DNA from: Brachypterus glaber
Lineage: Eukaryota; Arthropoda; Insecta; Coleoptera; Kateretidae
NCBI GenBank assembly: GCA_958510825.1
Contig: OY294049.1
Location: 37,228,774 to 37,292,773, forward strand
Direction: 5' to 3'
Length of the DNA stretch: 64,000 nucleotides
Program-made: the position numbers and the translations under genes
Shown: one piece after another, positions 42,911-54,621 of the stretch
Numbering within the stretch: position 1 is the first letter of the stretch
Layout: every line of letters begins with the position of its first letter
The notes under the pieces: generated by a model
Seen by the model: the letters and a program-made list of their open reading frames with translations, nothing else
The model's database searches: none
What the model was told of the DNA's origin: nothing

Positions 42911-44587
42911 AATTTGTAAAAATTCAAATGGAAATAAACATATCTTTTTTTATTTTGAAAATACAACTTTTTCGAATCCACTTCTGCTAAAATTACAACT
43001 TTTATCCCTACTTAGAAAAAGTTAATGACTAAAAAAAAAATTGAGTTGTAGTTATAACCAAGCATGCGCAGTGTAAACAAAAAATTAATTATATTTAAGG
43101 CGATAAAATCATTTGTTTTTATCATCGGTGTGATAAACTAGTAAGAAGGCAAATTCCTAATTTCTATTGGTTGATTATAGTATGAATTATATTCTCGATT
43201 TTATTCCATTCTTAGTCCCGAGCTACATCCTCGAGATGTAGCTTTATCTCCGCGTCGCATTCTTCTTGTTTCGAATCGAAATTACTTCGCTTCTTCGATA
43301 TCCGTGATAAATTGTTCCGGGAAAAGTTTGATGGATTTGCGGTTTGCATTGTGTGAAAATATGCCAAGACTTGCATTATAATCAATTATCGGATTGTTAT
43401 GTGTTACGCAGATAAATTGTTTATATTGTTACGCAAAATGATTCATTTCTATCTTCGGTTTTTTAATTTAAAAACTATATCGGATTACAGTGCACTGAGA
43501 ATTTGTTATAAGTATTAATATTATATTATTATAGTTTATTATAAGTATTAGTATTAAATAAAGCTGGTAATTGTCTTATTATCTGTATGTATTGGATACA
43601 GTAATTTTTCGCTGTATTTACTTTAGTACGATGCAACAATATCAATGTTGTGAATAAATATATTTCTCTAGAAAACATACAATAAATTCATAGTGACATA
43701 TGGTTTGGCGTATCTACAAAAGTCCAAAGAATATAAAGGAGCAAGTTATTTTTATTCGTCCTTTCTCTTTATTTCTCTCTATTTATTTTCTACTCAAAAT
43801 AACTTATTAAACCCAAAAATGGTCTTTTATCACCCGATGCGTATTAAGGGCACACCATCAACACCAGAATAATGACTTTGTCTTGAAATATACGCCGTCA
43901 TTTCGCCCCTTTTATTTATTTTATGCTTGCGCTATCATATTTCATAACGATTCGGTATTTTATTCTCTCCTTGACAAGTAAGTATTTGTTCCCCGCCTGT
44001 CTTTAGAGATCACTAGTTTTTTACTAATGTCTTAAGTTAAATAAATATTATGGGGCAGCTATCTGAACGGGTTAACCCTTTAGGTCTCTTTGGGATACTA
44101 TTTTTCCACCGACTTTATATTCCTTCCACAGCTGTGCCCAGCGATGAAATCTATTCCCTTACTTATTTTAAATTTTTAGTACACTGCTGCCTTCTGTTAA
44201 AGACTCTGCGACATACGCATGCCACTCAATCGGTAATAGGTGGGAAGATATTATCCTAGTGGTCCACAAAAAACACTAAACTTATGTAGATGAGTCATGA
44301 CATGAAAAAAAAGTACTTTTGTTTTTAAATTCAATGGAAAAGGTTAAAAAATAATTATTTAAGTACTAAGATATATTTATAGTTACTTTATAAACTTGTG
44401 AGCGTGATAAAATATAGTTTATTTCATATTTAACTCAGTAAGAGCAAGAAATGCCAAAAAAGTTATAGAACAGCATATTTAATAAAATAAAAGCTGTTTT
44501 GTTCTAAAAATACCCATTTTAATAAAACGCATTTGTTAAAATTGGCCTAACATAACGCTCTACCTCTTGCCCCCTAAAGGGCTAAGG
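42911..44587. other. AT-rich DNA without recognised gene
   Basis: A small palindrome GAGCTACATCCTCGAGATGTAGCT lies at 43219-43242. Short frames such as 44050-44259 show no family features. Confidence 0.45.
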
Positions 44588-45030
44588 CCCTAGCGGATCC
44601 GATTACACCGAATACACTGAAATTACACCGTGCAAATGTGAAAAAAGTACACGGTATTTACACTGGAGTACCACGGTGTGTTACGGTGGGATTTCAGTGT
44701 GACGACTAAAAACTGCGTTACACCGTGTTTATACCGAATTCCCAGTTTAAACTTGAACAGCAGGTGTTACACCGTATCACACTGGATTCCCACCGTAAAC
44801 TTAAAAAAGCGGGTGTTACACCGTGTCTACACTCGAATTCCACTGTATCAAAAACACGAGTGGAAATTCGTTTTTCATACGGAGTCAATCGAGTGTTGAC
44901 ATATCAGTGTAATACAAGTGGAAACTACATCAACCGTGTTAATCTAGCGTTTTTTTCGGTGAAAACTGGGTGTAATCGGCATTACACCGAGTTTACACCG
45001 TTAGACACCGTGTAAACATATCCGCTAGGG
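44588..45030. mobile_element. ~0.44 kb element saturated with TTACACCGTGT motif
   Basis: Ends CCCTAGCGGAT and ATCCGCTAGGG are inverted. Inside, at least ten forms of (G)TTACACCGTGT or its complement occur (e.g. 44602, 44621, 44669, 44713, 44764, 44813, 44968, 44979, 44990, 45002). The two plus frames across it (44678-44899, 44725-45015) come from the repeats. No TSD resolved. Confidence 0.8.
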
Positions 45031-45044
45031 GGCGTATTATTCAT

Positions 45045-45240
45045 TATTAGACCTTTACTTAGTACGTCGGTTTGCGTGAGTTCGATTCTCACTCGCGCCG
45101 ATTGCCTTTTTCAGTTAATTAATAATTGAAATTTGGCAATGGCGACAGGTAAATCAGAGACCCCCTCAAAAACTTTTTCGAAAGTCAGTTTAAGCCGGTG
45201 ATTTCCTCCACACTAGCCACACCAGTTCTGGACTAATGTC
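45045..45240 (+). mobile_element. tRNA-derived SINE, copy 2 (5'-degraded)
   Basis: B-box region GTGAGTTCGATTCTCACTCG, then CGCCGATTGCC, CAGTTAATTAATAATTGAAATTTGGC, GCGACAGGTAAAT, TTCGAAAGTCAGTTTAAGCC, as in copies 1 and 3. The A-box half is replaced or lost, and the tail departs after TTCTGGACTAATG. More diverged, so older than the other copies. Confidence 0.85.
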
Positions 45241-46315
45241 TAAGATAGAGTGTCTTAATCTGACGTTTTCTGCCATGAATCCATCACATGAAGGCACTCT
45301 AATCTAAGGGTATATCTGATTCCCAATTTGTAGTGAAACTACTGGAAACTCTATCTGTTCGCTAAGCCCTTTAGCAAAACTGACAATGGGACGTTAAGGC
45401 CCTTTACTAAAGGGGTGTCTCATTCAAGTCTCCTCGAGGGCATCGATGCGTCGTGACGTAGGAACTAGATGTTTAATAGGGACCAATTTAATTACTAGTC
45501 TATATCAGGAGTTGTTTGTGTCAAATGTCATTAATATTCGACTAAACTATGCCAAGATTATACAGATTGCAATCTTTAATTAATCATAGAAGGTTAGGAA
45601 TTAAAGTTATAGTTATCTTGGTTTGGACTTTTTAGTATAGGGAATACTCATTTTTGTATGTAATGTTATAGCTACATGCTATAGTCACGTATTGTTTTTT
45701 TAATTATTTATATAAATATGCATAATGCCAGAACAAAAATTAATCTCAGAGGTTTGGTAGCTATAGATTGTGCTATAACAAAAAACTGCTTTGGTTAGGA
45801 ATAAAATTATATAATATGTTATACATATTGAGTAATAATTTATCTCGAATAAAAATGAATATATTAATAAAATCTCTATCTTGATGGCATACATAATATT
45901 TGAAAAAATAAAATAGTCAGTTTTAAAATAAATTCACATTTCTAAACAAAGAAAATTGAGGTTGATTTCTTAGATACTAATCTGAGACTAATAAATTTAA
46001 AAGAATTTAAAAAAATCTGTTATAATAGTCATAATCTACCTTATATTTAAATATCATAATAAAAGAATGTTTTTATTTGGTGCTAAAACCTCCTATCTTG
46101 ACAATTATATTTTCTCTTTTTTCTCTTTTTTTCCACTTTTTAACTCCGAGGCATTAAAAATTACCATACCACTTTGGCGACATATTCAAATAGCAGTGGT
46201 AGGTTGATTTTTTGTCGTCGCACTAGACGTCGTTGAAGTTAAATTATACTACACCCTCTGTCGTTATCGGAAATATCAAGAAAAGTAATTTTTCCTAGCA
46301 AAAATCTAAGCGTTT
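45241..46315. other. AT-rich DNA without recognised feature
   Basis: No gene. AAGCCCTTTAGCAAAACTGAC and AAGGCCCTTTACTAAAGGGG near 45360-45415 are partly palindromic. GGCATCGATGCGTCGTGACG at 45439 shares GCGTCGTGACG with 3240. Confidence 0.45.
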
Positions 46316-46361
46316 TATAGAATAGAATAGAATAGAATAGAATAGAATAGAATAGAATAGA
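46316..46361. repeat. (AATAG)n microsatellite
   Basis: About nine exact AATAG units. A short recurrence (AGAATAGAATAGAATTTATCC) lies at 47383. Confidence 0.95.
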
Positions 46362-47389
46362 AAATAATTATTTCACTTCATTAACTGGTTAAATTTATAA
46401 ATTATTTTAGTGTTAATGATTGGGTAAATAAAGTAATAATAAATAATAATATTGTGTATAGTGATTATTTTTTGTTATACCTAGATAAACCTTTCCTCTT
46501 TTACTTGGTGAGGTCTTTTCTATGTATAATTTTTTCGTCAGTACCTAACTTGTAGCTTTTTATAAAAATTTAAGTCCAATTTTCTAAACTGTTTGTTATT
46601 TGCAGTTATAATTCCTTCGTAACAACAAATATTTAGCACACGAAATTGAGATTTGATTCAAAATAAATATAATTTCATATTAAAAAAATGACGGACCAAT
46701 ATCTCGTATATAACTGACAGGTGTTTTACGATTGACATGCCGGTTGCCTACACTGTGCGCGAAAAAAATCAGTTTTCTGCCTGCTGTCATGGTAACAAGC
46801 AGGAGAGTAAAATACTAAAAAATGGTTATTTTAAAGTCTGAAAACTTCATTTGTTTTTGTAGAAATGTCTACTTTTCTATTAGATCGTAGAAAAAAATAT
46901 TTACATGGACACAAATGTTCTCTTACGAAAGAAGTACATGTACCCTTACTACTGTTGAATAAAATGTTTTTGCGAGCCCTAAACTCAAAAGTGCCTGTAA
47001 ATAAATTTTGACCCTTTGACGGTATGAAATTTGGAAGGCGTCATGAAGCAGCAGCGCTTTCGTGTATATCGGATCGAGTTCTGCACGCAAAGCCCCGGAC
47101 GATCGGGTTATACGGCCGACAAAACCCGCAAGGGATTATTTATGGACGGCAACAACAGCACGTGTTGCACGGACAAAGAGAGAAAGGAAAACGGACGCCA
47201 GATGAGTTGCTGCTGTATTTAAATGTGACACTAGTTGGTAGCCACGGTAGTCCTGAAGCCAATTTAAGTTTTAAAAAATTACAATTTTTTTTAAAAGATT
47301 TTTTGAAAAACGAAAAATAAAAAAAAATTAAAAAATACTTTAGAAAAGTTTTTTAATTTTTTTTTTGAAATGATAGTTTTTTAGAATAG
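46362..47389. other. Unannotated; hairpin and GC-richer island 47024-47225
   Basis: CCTGCTGTCATGGTAACAAGCAGG (46779-46802) is a hairpin like those of family F. 47024-47225 is GC-richer and open in two plus frames (98 and 63 codons) with no domain seen. It may be a conserved element or a lost exon. Confidence 0.4.
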
Positions 47390-47940
47390 AATAGAATTTA
47401 TCCTTATATTAAAAGTATTTTTTCCTGAAAAGGTTACTTTAATCGGAAATCTCTTTCAGCTTTTTTCGATTTTTTTTTAAAGTTTAAACCTCTACGTTCA
47501 TGGTTTAACCCCATAACTTTTTTTTGTGGTATCATTTTCAAAATTGGTAGAACTGATCCTTATATATTATAATAAGTAATTTTTCCTGTAAAAGTTACGT
47601 TAATCGGAATTGTCTTTCAGCTTTTTTCGATTTTTTTAAAAGTTTAACCCCCCATAACTTTTTTATTTTTGGGGGGATTACTTTCAAAAACAATAGGGCT
47701 CGTTCCGTCATAGAACTTTCCTGAAAATTTCAAGTCGATCGGATTATTCGTTCTTGAGTAATCGTGTCCACAAAAGACGTGACATCTGATGGACAGACAG
47801 ACAGACGGACATTTGAAACTTTATATCCAAGAATTTTTTGTCTATGACGATTTTAATTTTTTTTTTGAAATTTGAAACTACCGTATAATACTATTCTAGC
47901 GCAGGCGCTGTGAATAGTATAATAATGGTCAAAACAAAAA
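47390..47940 (+). repeat. Dispersed family A, copy 4 (longest)
   Basis: Two consecutive versions of the lead block (GTTACTTTAATCGGAAATCTCTTTCAGC, then GTTACGTTAATCGGAATTGTCTTTCAGC) precede GGGGGGATTACTTTC, AATAGGGCTCGTTCC, TCGATCGGATTATTCGTTC, the GGACAGACAGACAGACGG run, CCAAGAATTTTTTGTCTATG and AGCGCAGGCGCTGTGAATAG. It ends ~290 bp upstream of the proteasome gene. Confidence 0.85.
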
Positions 47941-48228
47941 AACAGTGGATATTGATAGAAGGAAGTCTAGCCTATTTACAACCATCAATAGCAAAATCGC
48001 AGCAGATCGTTTTTGGGAGATGCTGTTAAAAGTTCTTGGTCTCTTGGACTCATTTTCTTTACAATTTTAGTATAATTTGGGAATATATAGTACAATTCTA
48101 GTAAATTTTGTCTACAAATCCGTTCACAGAATTAATCTATCGATTTTAGCTTTTGAAAATAAAAATAATTTTTAATTAAAAGAATCTAGTGACATTTGAC
48201 ATTAAATCGTTAAACAACAGTGTCATCT
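47941..48228 (+). promoter_or_regulatory. Upstream region of the proteasome gene
   Basis: No TATA box at a convincing distance and no proteasome-gene-specific site could be recognised. The immediate leader (about 48180-48228, TAGTGACATTTGACATTAAATCG) carries TTTGAC words often seen in insect leaders, but no start site can be fixed. No splice acceptor precedes the ATG that would indicate an upstream coding exon. Confidence 0.3.
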
Positions 48229-49077
48229 ATGGTGTCATTTCAAAATATCTCAAAAATGTCATCTGTTTCATGTTCAGAAGCCCCAGAGCCTGGATTTTCT
48301 TTCGAAAACTGCCAAAGAAATACAAATCTAGAAGAAAAAGGCTTTCCTCTACCGAACGCAATCAAAACCGGCACAACAATTGTTGGAATAATTTTCAAAG
48401 ATGGTGTCATTTTAGCCGCGGATACAAGAGCAACAGAAGACACTACTGTTTCCGACAAAAACTGTAGGAAAATTCATTATTTAGCTCCAAATATGTATTG
48501 TTGTGGAGCAGGAACCGCTGCTGATACCGAAATGACAACCCAGATGATTTCTTCACAACTGGAGCTGCACCGATTATACACCAACCGAGTTGTTAAAGTT
48601 TGCTCTGCAAAACAAATGTTGAAGCAATATCTTTTCCGATATCAAGGTTATATTGGAGCTGCTTTAGTGTTAGGAGGCGTAGATTCCTCCGGACCTCATC
48701 TATACAGCATCTACCCACATGGTTCTACGGATAAGCTACCATATGTTACCATGGGTTCTGGTACGTTTGCAGCAATGTCGGTATTTGAAGCACGTTGGAA
48801 GAAAGACCTGACCGAGGAAGAGGGAGTTCAATTAGTAAGAGATGCTATTGTAGCAGGGATTTTTAACGATTTGGGCTCAGGGTCAAATGTGGATGTTTGC
48901 GTGATACGCAAAGGTTCTGTGGATTATAAAAGAACGTATGATGAAGCAAATATGAAAGGAGTAAGACAGTCTAGTTATCGTTATCCTAGAGGTGCTACAA
49001 AGGTTTTGAGCAAGAAGGAATATGATATTGAAGAGACTGTTGTTCATCCTGTTGGACCAGATTGTATGGATGTGTGA
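48229..49077 (+). CDS. PSMB7: Proteasome subunit beta type-7 (beta-2), intronless
   Basis: Encodes the 20S core subunit beta-2, whose N-terminal Thr gives the trypsin-like activity (cleavage after basic residues), acting in the inner beta rings in cytosol and nucleus. From the first ATG it has 282 residues. The propeptide ends Lys-Thr-Gly and is removed before Thr49 (mature TTIVG). Catalytic Thr1, Asp17 (AADTR) and Lys33 (NCRK) are present, as is the GSG turn with Ser129 (TMGSGTF). Family blocks [48 protein letters not shown] and [11 protein letters not shown] are intact, and the long C-terminal arm typical of beta-2 follows. An ATG at 48256 has a better context (AAAATG) and gives 273 residues and a 39-residue propeptide, close to the usual length, so it may be the true start. 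The frame is unbroken with no introns, suggesting a retrocopy that has stayed functional, like the testis beta-2 paralogues of Drosophila. The frame opposite it is a shadow. Confidence 0.97.
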   Translation: MVSFQNISKMSSVSCSEAPEPGFSFENCQRNTNLEEKGFPLPNAIKTGTTIVGIIFKDGVILAADTRATEDTTVSDKNCRKIHYLAPNMYCCGAGTAADTEMTTQMISSQLELHRLYTNRVVKVCSAKQMLKQYLFRYQGYIGAALVLGGVDSSGPHLYSIYPHGSTDKLPYVTMGSGTFAAMSVFEARWKKDLTEEEGVQLVRDAIVAGIFNDLGSGSNVDVCVIRKGSVDYKRTYDEANMKGVRQSSYRYPRGATKVLSKKEYDIEETVVHPVGPDCMDV

Positions 49078-49768
49078 TTCATGTTTAATCTGTTTTTATC
49101 CAGTTTTTTTAAGTATCCATATGGAAGATGAAAGAGGGATAGGTTGTTTCTGTCAAATCGTTAAAGATACAGGCAATAATTGAACCTCTGTTTAAATATT
49201 TTATGAAATGTCCATCAGAAATGTCTTATTATTTTTTATATTTCTCTGCATATTTGGTCAATGCAGAAATAAAAGTTGGATAAAATGTTACAAATATTAT
49301 AATACACTATTGGTTCACTCCACAATCTTCCGTTTTTTCCGTATTACTCCTTCACAATTGTTAATAAAATACACACAAGGTTGTAAGAATAAAATTGATT
49401 TAAGTAATCGAATACACTGATAACGGTGAAGAAATGCATTGCGTCGGCAAGAAAGAAAGAAGTAAAAATAGTGATATCAAAAAATCTAGTGGAAAGAAGA
49501 ATTATTTAAACCATAGTTGCTTACTTTTTTCTTTTGTATTCTTATCTCAGTTTTTGTGAGTCCATAAGTGACGCCGATTTAAATTTATTATTATTATTAA
49601 TTAGCTTTGAATTTGCTATACGTTTTTTTTTACTGTACATAGGCTACAGAAATATGCATGGAAGCTTCTAATAATAAAATTTTGTATTTGTGTTAATACT
49701 TTATTGTTATTTGTAAATTTATAATATTTATTAATTATTATTATTATTATATATTTATTTATACAGAG
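49078..49768. other. 3' flank of the proteasome gene
   Basis: AT-rich with no second gene. No long A-tract marks the end of a retrocopy within the first few hundred bases, as expected if the insertion is old. Confidence 0.45.
49268..49273 (+). terminator. Candidate polyadenylation signal
   Basis: AATAAA about 190 bp after the proteasome stop codon. A second lies at 49388-49393. Either could serve, and neither has a distinctive downstream GT-rich element. Confidence 0.4.
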
Positions 49769-49802
49769 TCATGGAGAGCCCCAAATAAGCTTTTGGCTTG
49801 TG
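49740..49802 (-). mobile_element. LINE 3' end, family J copy 2 (solo fragment)
   Basis: On the minus strand CAAGCCAAAAGCTTATTTGGGGCTCTCCATGACTC matches 24078-24112, followed by an AT-rich tail with (AAT)n. Very short, so only the 3' block survives. Confidence 0.6.
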
Positions 49803-51224
49803 GTATATACCTACATATATTTAATTGAGTTCACTGTTAGATTTCTTTTGGACTTTTATAATTATAATTCTTTGGGATCACTATGTTAATGTTATAAGGG
49901 TTGAAGTAGGTTATGGCCCGGTCTAGTTTTTAAAGATTGTGGTTTATAAATGACTTTTTGTTGCCCTTATTAGGGTCATCAAGAATTTAAGTGTCTTTGT
50001 ACTCTTTTTTTTTTAAATACATAGAAATTATCAGGGACTCTTAAAAGGAAATTAAAAAATAACATGGAACTTTTTCTTTATTTCAAGAAAGTCACGACTA
50101 ACTAAGACAGACAGACCAGTTTACGCATTTTTTACCGCCATCGTCCGGTTTCTCTGTATTGCAGCAACACGCCGCATCAAGGAAGTCTTAAAGACAGCGC
50201 CCGAGCAGAAGATGACACACGGGCTGTGATGCGTGACAGCCGTCGCGGCCTGGACAAAAACGACTTGAAAGAAGCACCTGTTGCTGTCTTTAGAACGAAG
50301 AGAGAAAAGCTAGCGTTGGTTTATTTGAAGAGCTATGTTGCCAATTAGATTTTAAATTTCATATAGGCAACTTTATTACTTTCATCTAGGACCCTAAGGC
50401 CCTATCAAAGCAAAGAGTTGCGCAAGTAAAAATAATAATTAGAATAATTTCCGCGAAAAACAATTTTGACAAGCATAACAAGAGAATGCTTTGTGATAAA
50501 GACATCAAATTTGGACCACACGTTTCTTGACAAGAACTACTGGGCCCATCCGATTATTTTTGGTAAACATCAAGGAGAGTTAGGGGTGAAAGGGTCAATA
50601 GAATTTTAAAGTTAAATTTTAGTACATTAATATTTTTTTATCCTTATTTTAGTGGTACCTATTCTAAATTTGTTATTATTTCGGGAAACGGTCGTTATGC
50701 AAAAATAAGAATTTATTAAAATATAGCTTTACCAAATTTAAACGGAACCGACCATAATAAATAACTAAATGCGGCAGCTATAAATTATTTGGCTAGAAAC
50801 GGTATACTAAATCTTCCTTGGTATCATGCATCATGTCGCCCCCTAGCGTACACCGCGTGAACATCAAATAATTTTCATGCAACAAAGCTCTCTCTCTTCG
50901 GCTAACGTCGCTGCGGCCACAGAACACTACTGGCTGCGGCTATTGATTTTTTCTTCGTATATGTTTCCTGCGAAAGCCCGTGAATAGTATAACCTTTAGT
51001 CGCTAGAAGTCGCTGCTAGTCTTTCAGTCCATTTTAACTATAGATAGGTAAATACAGTGTATATATTTTCTTTGGTGTCTAAGATACTCTTCGATGATGT
51101 ACGCGACGGCCAATAATGAAAATTTTTTGAGACAACTACTAACTTTTTTCATTTTATTTAATTTATTTGTCAAACTATGTCAAAATAATATTTAAACTTT
51201 ATTTTTTTAATAGAAAAAATAGTA
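49803..51224. other. Unannotated; GC-richer island 50140-50310
   Basis: 50140-50310 (CGTCGCGGCCTGGAC, CAGCGCCCGAGCAGAAG) follows a CTCTGTATTGCAG acceptor-like sequence, and one plus frame stays open for about 60 codons to a stop near 50346. No domain was recognised. 50850-50960 is also a little GC-richer. Both remain unassigned. Confidence 0.35.
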
Positions 51225-51350
51225 TATGCACCACGTATGCGAACTGTCTTAAGTTTCTCGACTGATTTTTTGCCTCGACTCCGTCTCAGCAAAAAAACTT
51301 CAGTCTCGAACACTAAAGACTTAGTTCGCATAACATACTATTTTTTATCG
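51225..51350. repeat. Heteropalindrome bordered by AGTATA/ACTATTTTTT
   Basis: ATGCGAACTGTCTTAAGT pairs with CTAAAGACTTAGTTCGCAT, TCTCGACTGA with TTCAGTCTCGA, and TTTTTTGC with GCAAAAAAA, around CTCGACTCCGTCTCA. Same layout as 40375-40510 and 27150-27290, but with different stem sequence. Confidence 0.85.
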
Positions 51351-52083
51351 ATAAATTATTAATTTTTATAGAGGTTTGTTCTCACAATTTGGCATAATAT
51401 GCCACATAAAAATAAAATATTATTTTATAATAAATGTCAAAAACTGTCGTAGATTATGCGACTAGGTATGTATTTGAGTTCAAAACTGATCTATCATTGC
51501 CTAATGGTCATTTCTAAGCCCACTGGATAAAAAATAATACGTTATTTTAAGCTATGTTTTATCAAATTTAGTGTAAAATACCCTCAAAGGCGATTTCTGG
51601 TATTTTTTATAATGAGCTCCATGGATCTACACAAATTACTTAATATAAAAATAAAATAAAAATATAAAAAAAAATAGAAAAAAATAGTTTTTAGGTTGGT
51701 GAGAAAAAGATGAGAGTCACTACTAGCGGTGGACAAAACACTATATTATTTATTGAAGAGTATTCTATGAAAAACTAGGCATTACATATATTCACAACTT
51801 GTTTAGTATAATATATTTTATCGGAGCGGCGCTAAATTGAAAGTGATTTTGGCGACCTGTTGATATTATTCATGAATTAAAAAAAAAAGAAAAACTTTAT
51901 ACTCGGCCACATGTTGATTCTGTTTGTATAATTTGATCCTTATAAATCAATGATAAAAAACAAAAAGCCCAGAAGATATGTATTGCTTCGCTTTTCCTAA
52001 AATACCCAACTACCGACTGCGCCAAAATACACTAAAATGTTGCTCAAGTTTAATATCCGATAACTCCCTCGATATTACCGATA
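51351..52083. other. AT-rich DNA without recognised feature
   Basis: Nothing supportable. Confidence 0.45.
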
Positions 52084-52807
52084 AGGGGCTGTTCAAGAAT
52101 GACGTCACATCCATAGGGGTGAGGGGGGGTTGGTCAAAAGGTGACGAAAAGTGATGAAGGGGGGAGGGGGGTCTGGCCAAAAGTGACGTCACCTTTAAAA
52201 AATTGTGTACGTATTTTTAAACAATTTTAGTGAAAATACTTAGAATTTTTATAAAAAACTACAACATAAAAGACTAGAGTAAATATTACTTTAGGCGTCG
52301 CTCTACAAAAAATTGTAATTATTTTTTCCCTATTCCTTAAAATAATATTTAACCACCAGCAACTCTGGGCCTAAAGGGCCTGTTCAAAGCTAAGTTGTAC
52401 CCAAGATTTTGCTTTATTTGATTTATTGTTATAACCTATAGGTTTAAAAGTTTTAAAATATATTAAACCCGTATTAATCTTTTTATAATTTTTATATATT
52501 TTTTTAAATAAAATAGTTTAATAGTATAGTTCTTTAATCTTTAGTTCCTAGTATATGGAAAATATAATTGCTTAAATGAGATCCTATTTTTTTTGTCCGT
52601 AGATGCTTTTTTAAATAAAAGAAAATAGTAAGCCTATTATAATGGGACCACATCTAAAAAAAATAGGCGCAGTGGGGGGGGGGGGAGTCTGCCAAAAGGT
52701 GACGTCATTTTTTTGTATTTTATAGGGGGGTCTAGGCAAAAGTGACGAAGGGGGGAGGGGGTCAAAAATTGGTCAAAAATAGGTGACGTCATTCTTGAAC
52801 AGCCCCT
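52084..52807. mobile_element. 724-bp MITE with AGGGGCTGTTCAAGAATGAC ends
   Basis: Left AGGGGCTGTTCAAGAATGAC then GTCACAT; right GTGACGTCATTCTTGAACAG then CCCCT. Both arms carry G-rich blocks with GGTCAAAA(G)GTGACG words, repeated on the inner side (GGCCAAAAGTGACGTCACC at 52172, GCCAAAAGGTGACGTCA at 52690). TA flanks both ends (52082-52083, 52808-52809). Non-coding; the minus frame 52010-52192 is a by-product. It resembles widespread animal MITEs of the 'GGGGCTGTCCA...' type. Confidence 0.9.
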
Positions 52808-53693
52808 TAGTCAAACCTTTTCTTCGCTTGTAACAAATTTTATTTTATTTTGTAGATAATCTTTGAGATACAATGTATATAATTATTTCTAATTATTTCA
52901 ACTTTATAATAACAATAGAATCTATTAAATAGATGCCATAAGAAATAACGGTTTCTGGGATTACTTTAACATCTAGCTGTTGATTCATGTCTCTGTTTTA
53001 CTTAGTTTAAAAGAAATGCCCTTAAAACCAAAAAAAAGACAATTTTCGATTCACTTTTAAATGCATCTAATTTTCATTCTTATTCTGTTTATTTAAAAAA
53101 ATTAAAACTAACAGTTCAAGCCCAACGTTTTATTTTTAAACGTAAAAAAGTTAACTCTTTCTTTTTATATAAACTATGAGTAGGTATAACAAACAGTAGA
53201 TAGATATAGATATAGATGACTGATTTTTATTGAATAAACTAGTTATTTCTCCCTTTGGCCATTTTTTACATTTTGATTTAGTCATTTTACTCATTTCAAT
53301 TAATTTTATTTGAATTGTTTCCACAAATCCGATTTATCAATGCGACGTTTTACATAGGTTTATCGCAAACATAAAACATTCATAAAACTTTTTATTTGTT
53401 TTTTTTTTTTAATTGGTGAACTTGTTAATTTTTTAATTATCTCGCCAATTTTATTCCGGAGTTATAATTTTATTGTTTGTTGATTCATATATTTTCAAAA
53501 GTTTGATCAAATTAAATTTAAATTTTGTGTTATATTTAAAATTAAGTAATTGTGTTTGAGTCAAACAGTTTGACAATAAAAGTTTTTGCCATCATCAGGA
53601 CCATAAAAAAGACTTTATCTTTGTCACAGATACTATGATATTTAAGTAACTACAGAATGCTTTGAAATAAAAAAGTAAATAAAATATATAAAC
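52808..53693. other. AT-rich DNA without recognised feature
   Basis: Nothing beyond a short (ATAGAT)n run at ~53195-53215. Confidence 0.45.
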
Positions 53694-54621
53694 TAGAGGA
53701 AAGACGCCTAATTTAGGACGGTTTCCCAATTTCGGATAGTAGTTTATCTAAGATACTATTTGTAATATGATAACGGTAGAGCTTCTCCCCGTTAAATGGC
53801 AGCAAAAATCATTTAAATTGTAAATATCAGTTTTTTGCTCAGTTGCATTAGCATGCCTGTTTATTTTATGAAAAATCTTTATAAAAGTTTATGTTTATGT
53901 CTTGGGTAAGTTAAGATACTGGTTAAGTTGATCCACTAGTCATAATTAAGCAATTTGAAAACATAAACATTTTACAAATTTCTAATCTAAAAAGCAGAAA
54001 TTTCGGATAGGTACTACATTTTTGTGCATTTGATTTCCCATTTCGTATATCCGAAAGCTAATTGTTATTCAGGATAACCAACTCGTCATGTGAGGATTAT
54101 AGTGTTCTATATCCATTGGATTTGCTATGGATATAGAACACTATAATCATTACATGACGAACTATTAATTATGATTATTACTTATTATTATAATGACACA
54201 AAAAACTAAGAAACACAAATCTGAAAAAGAGAAAATTACTCAAGATACTAAGATATCCGAAATTGAGAATCTAAAATTAATAGGACTATAGTATTTCGTA
54301 AAAAACTGCCTAATGGTCAAATTACTTCTTAAATGTCAAGGAATAACAAGAAACATAAGCGATGGGATCCATATATACTATTGAAAAAAAAAAACGCATA
54401 TGTCCGAAATTAGGAACCCTTTTTCCAAATGCACAAAAATGCGCAAAGTTTTTTTAACCGTGTGTTGTATAAAAACTGTAATAAAAATATTTTTATTATA
54501 AATCATGATTCGTTATAATAAGTTATATGTTATTATCTAAAAAAAATGTCAAAAAGTAATACCGCCTATTAAATATTGGATAAATTGTAAATGGTATCCG
54601 AAATTAGGCGACTTTCCTCTA
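53694..54621. mobile_element. ~0.93 kb TIR element with iterated TTTCGGATA motif
   Basis: Ends TAGAGGAAAGACGCCTAATT and AATTAGGCGACTTTCCTCTA with TA at each border. TTTCGGATA or TATCCGAAA-type words recur at about 53733, 54001, 54042, 54050, 54250, 54399 and 54592. A 76-bp palindrome sits in the middle (54084-54159). No transposase frame. Confidence 0.88.
54084..54159. repeat. Central palindrome of the 53694-54621 element
   Basis: CGTCATGTGAGGATTATAGT, then GTTCTATATCCAT, pair with ATGGATATAGAAC and ACTATAATCATTACATGACG, leaving a ~10-base loop. It could be either a nested small foldback or part of the element. Confidence 0.88.

Noticed and set aside
48240..48458. Minus-strand frame across the proteasome gene
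   Set aside because: Shadow of the clearly coding plus strand.
48189..48467. Alternative plus frame at the start of the proteasome gene
   Set aside because: Out of frame with the conserved protein and ends early.
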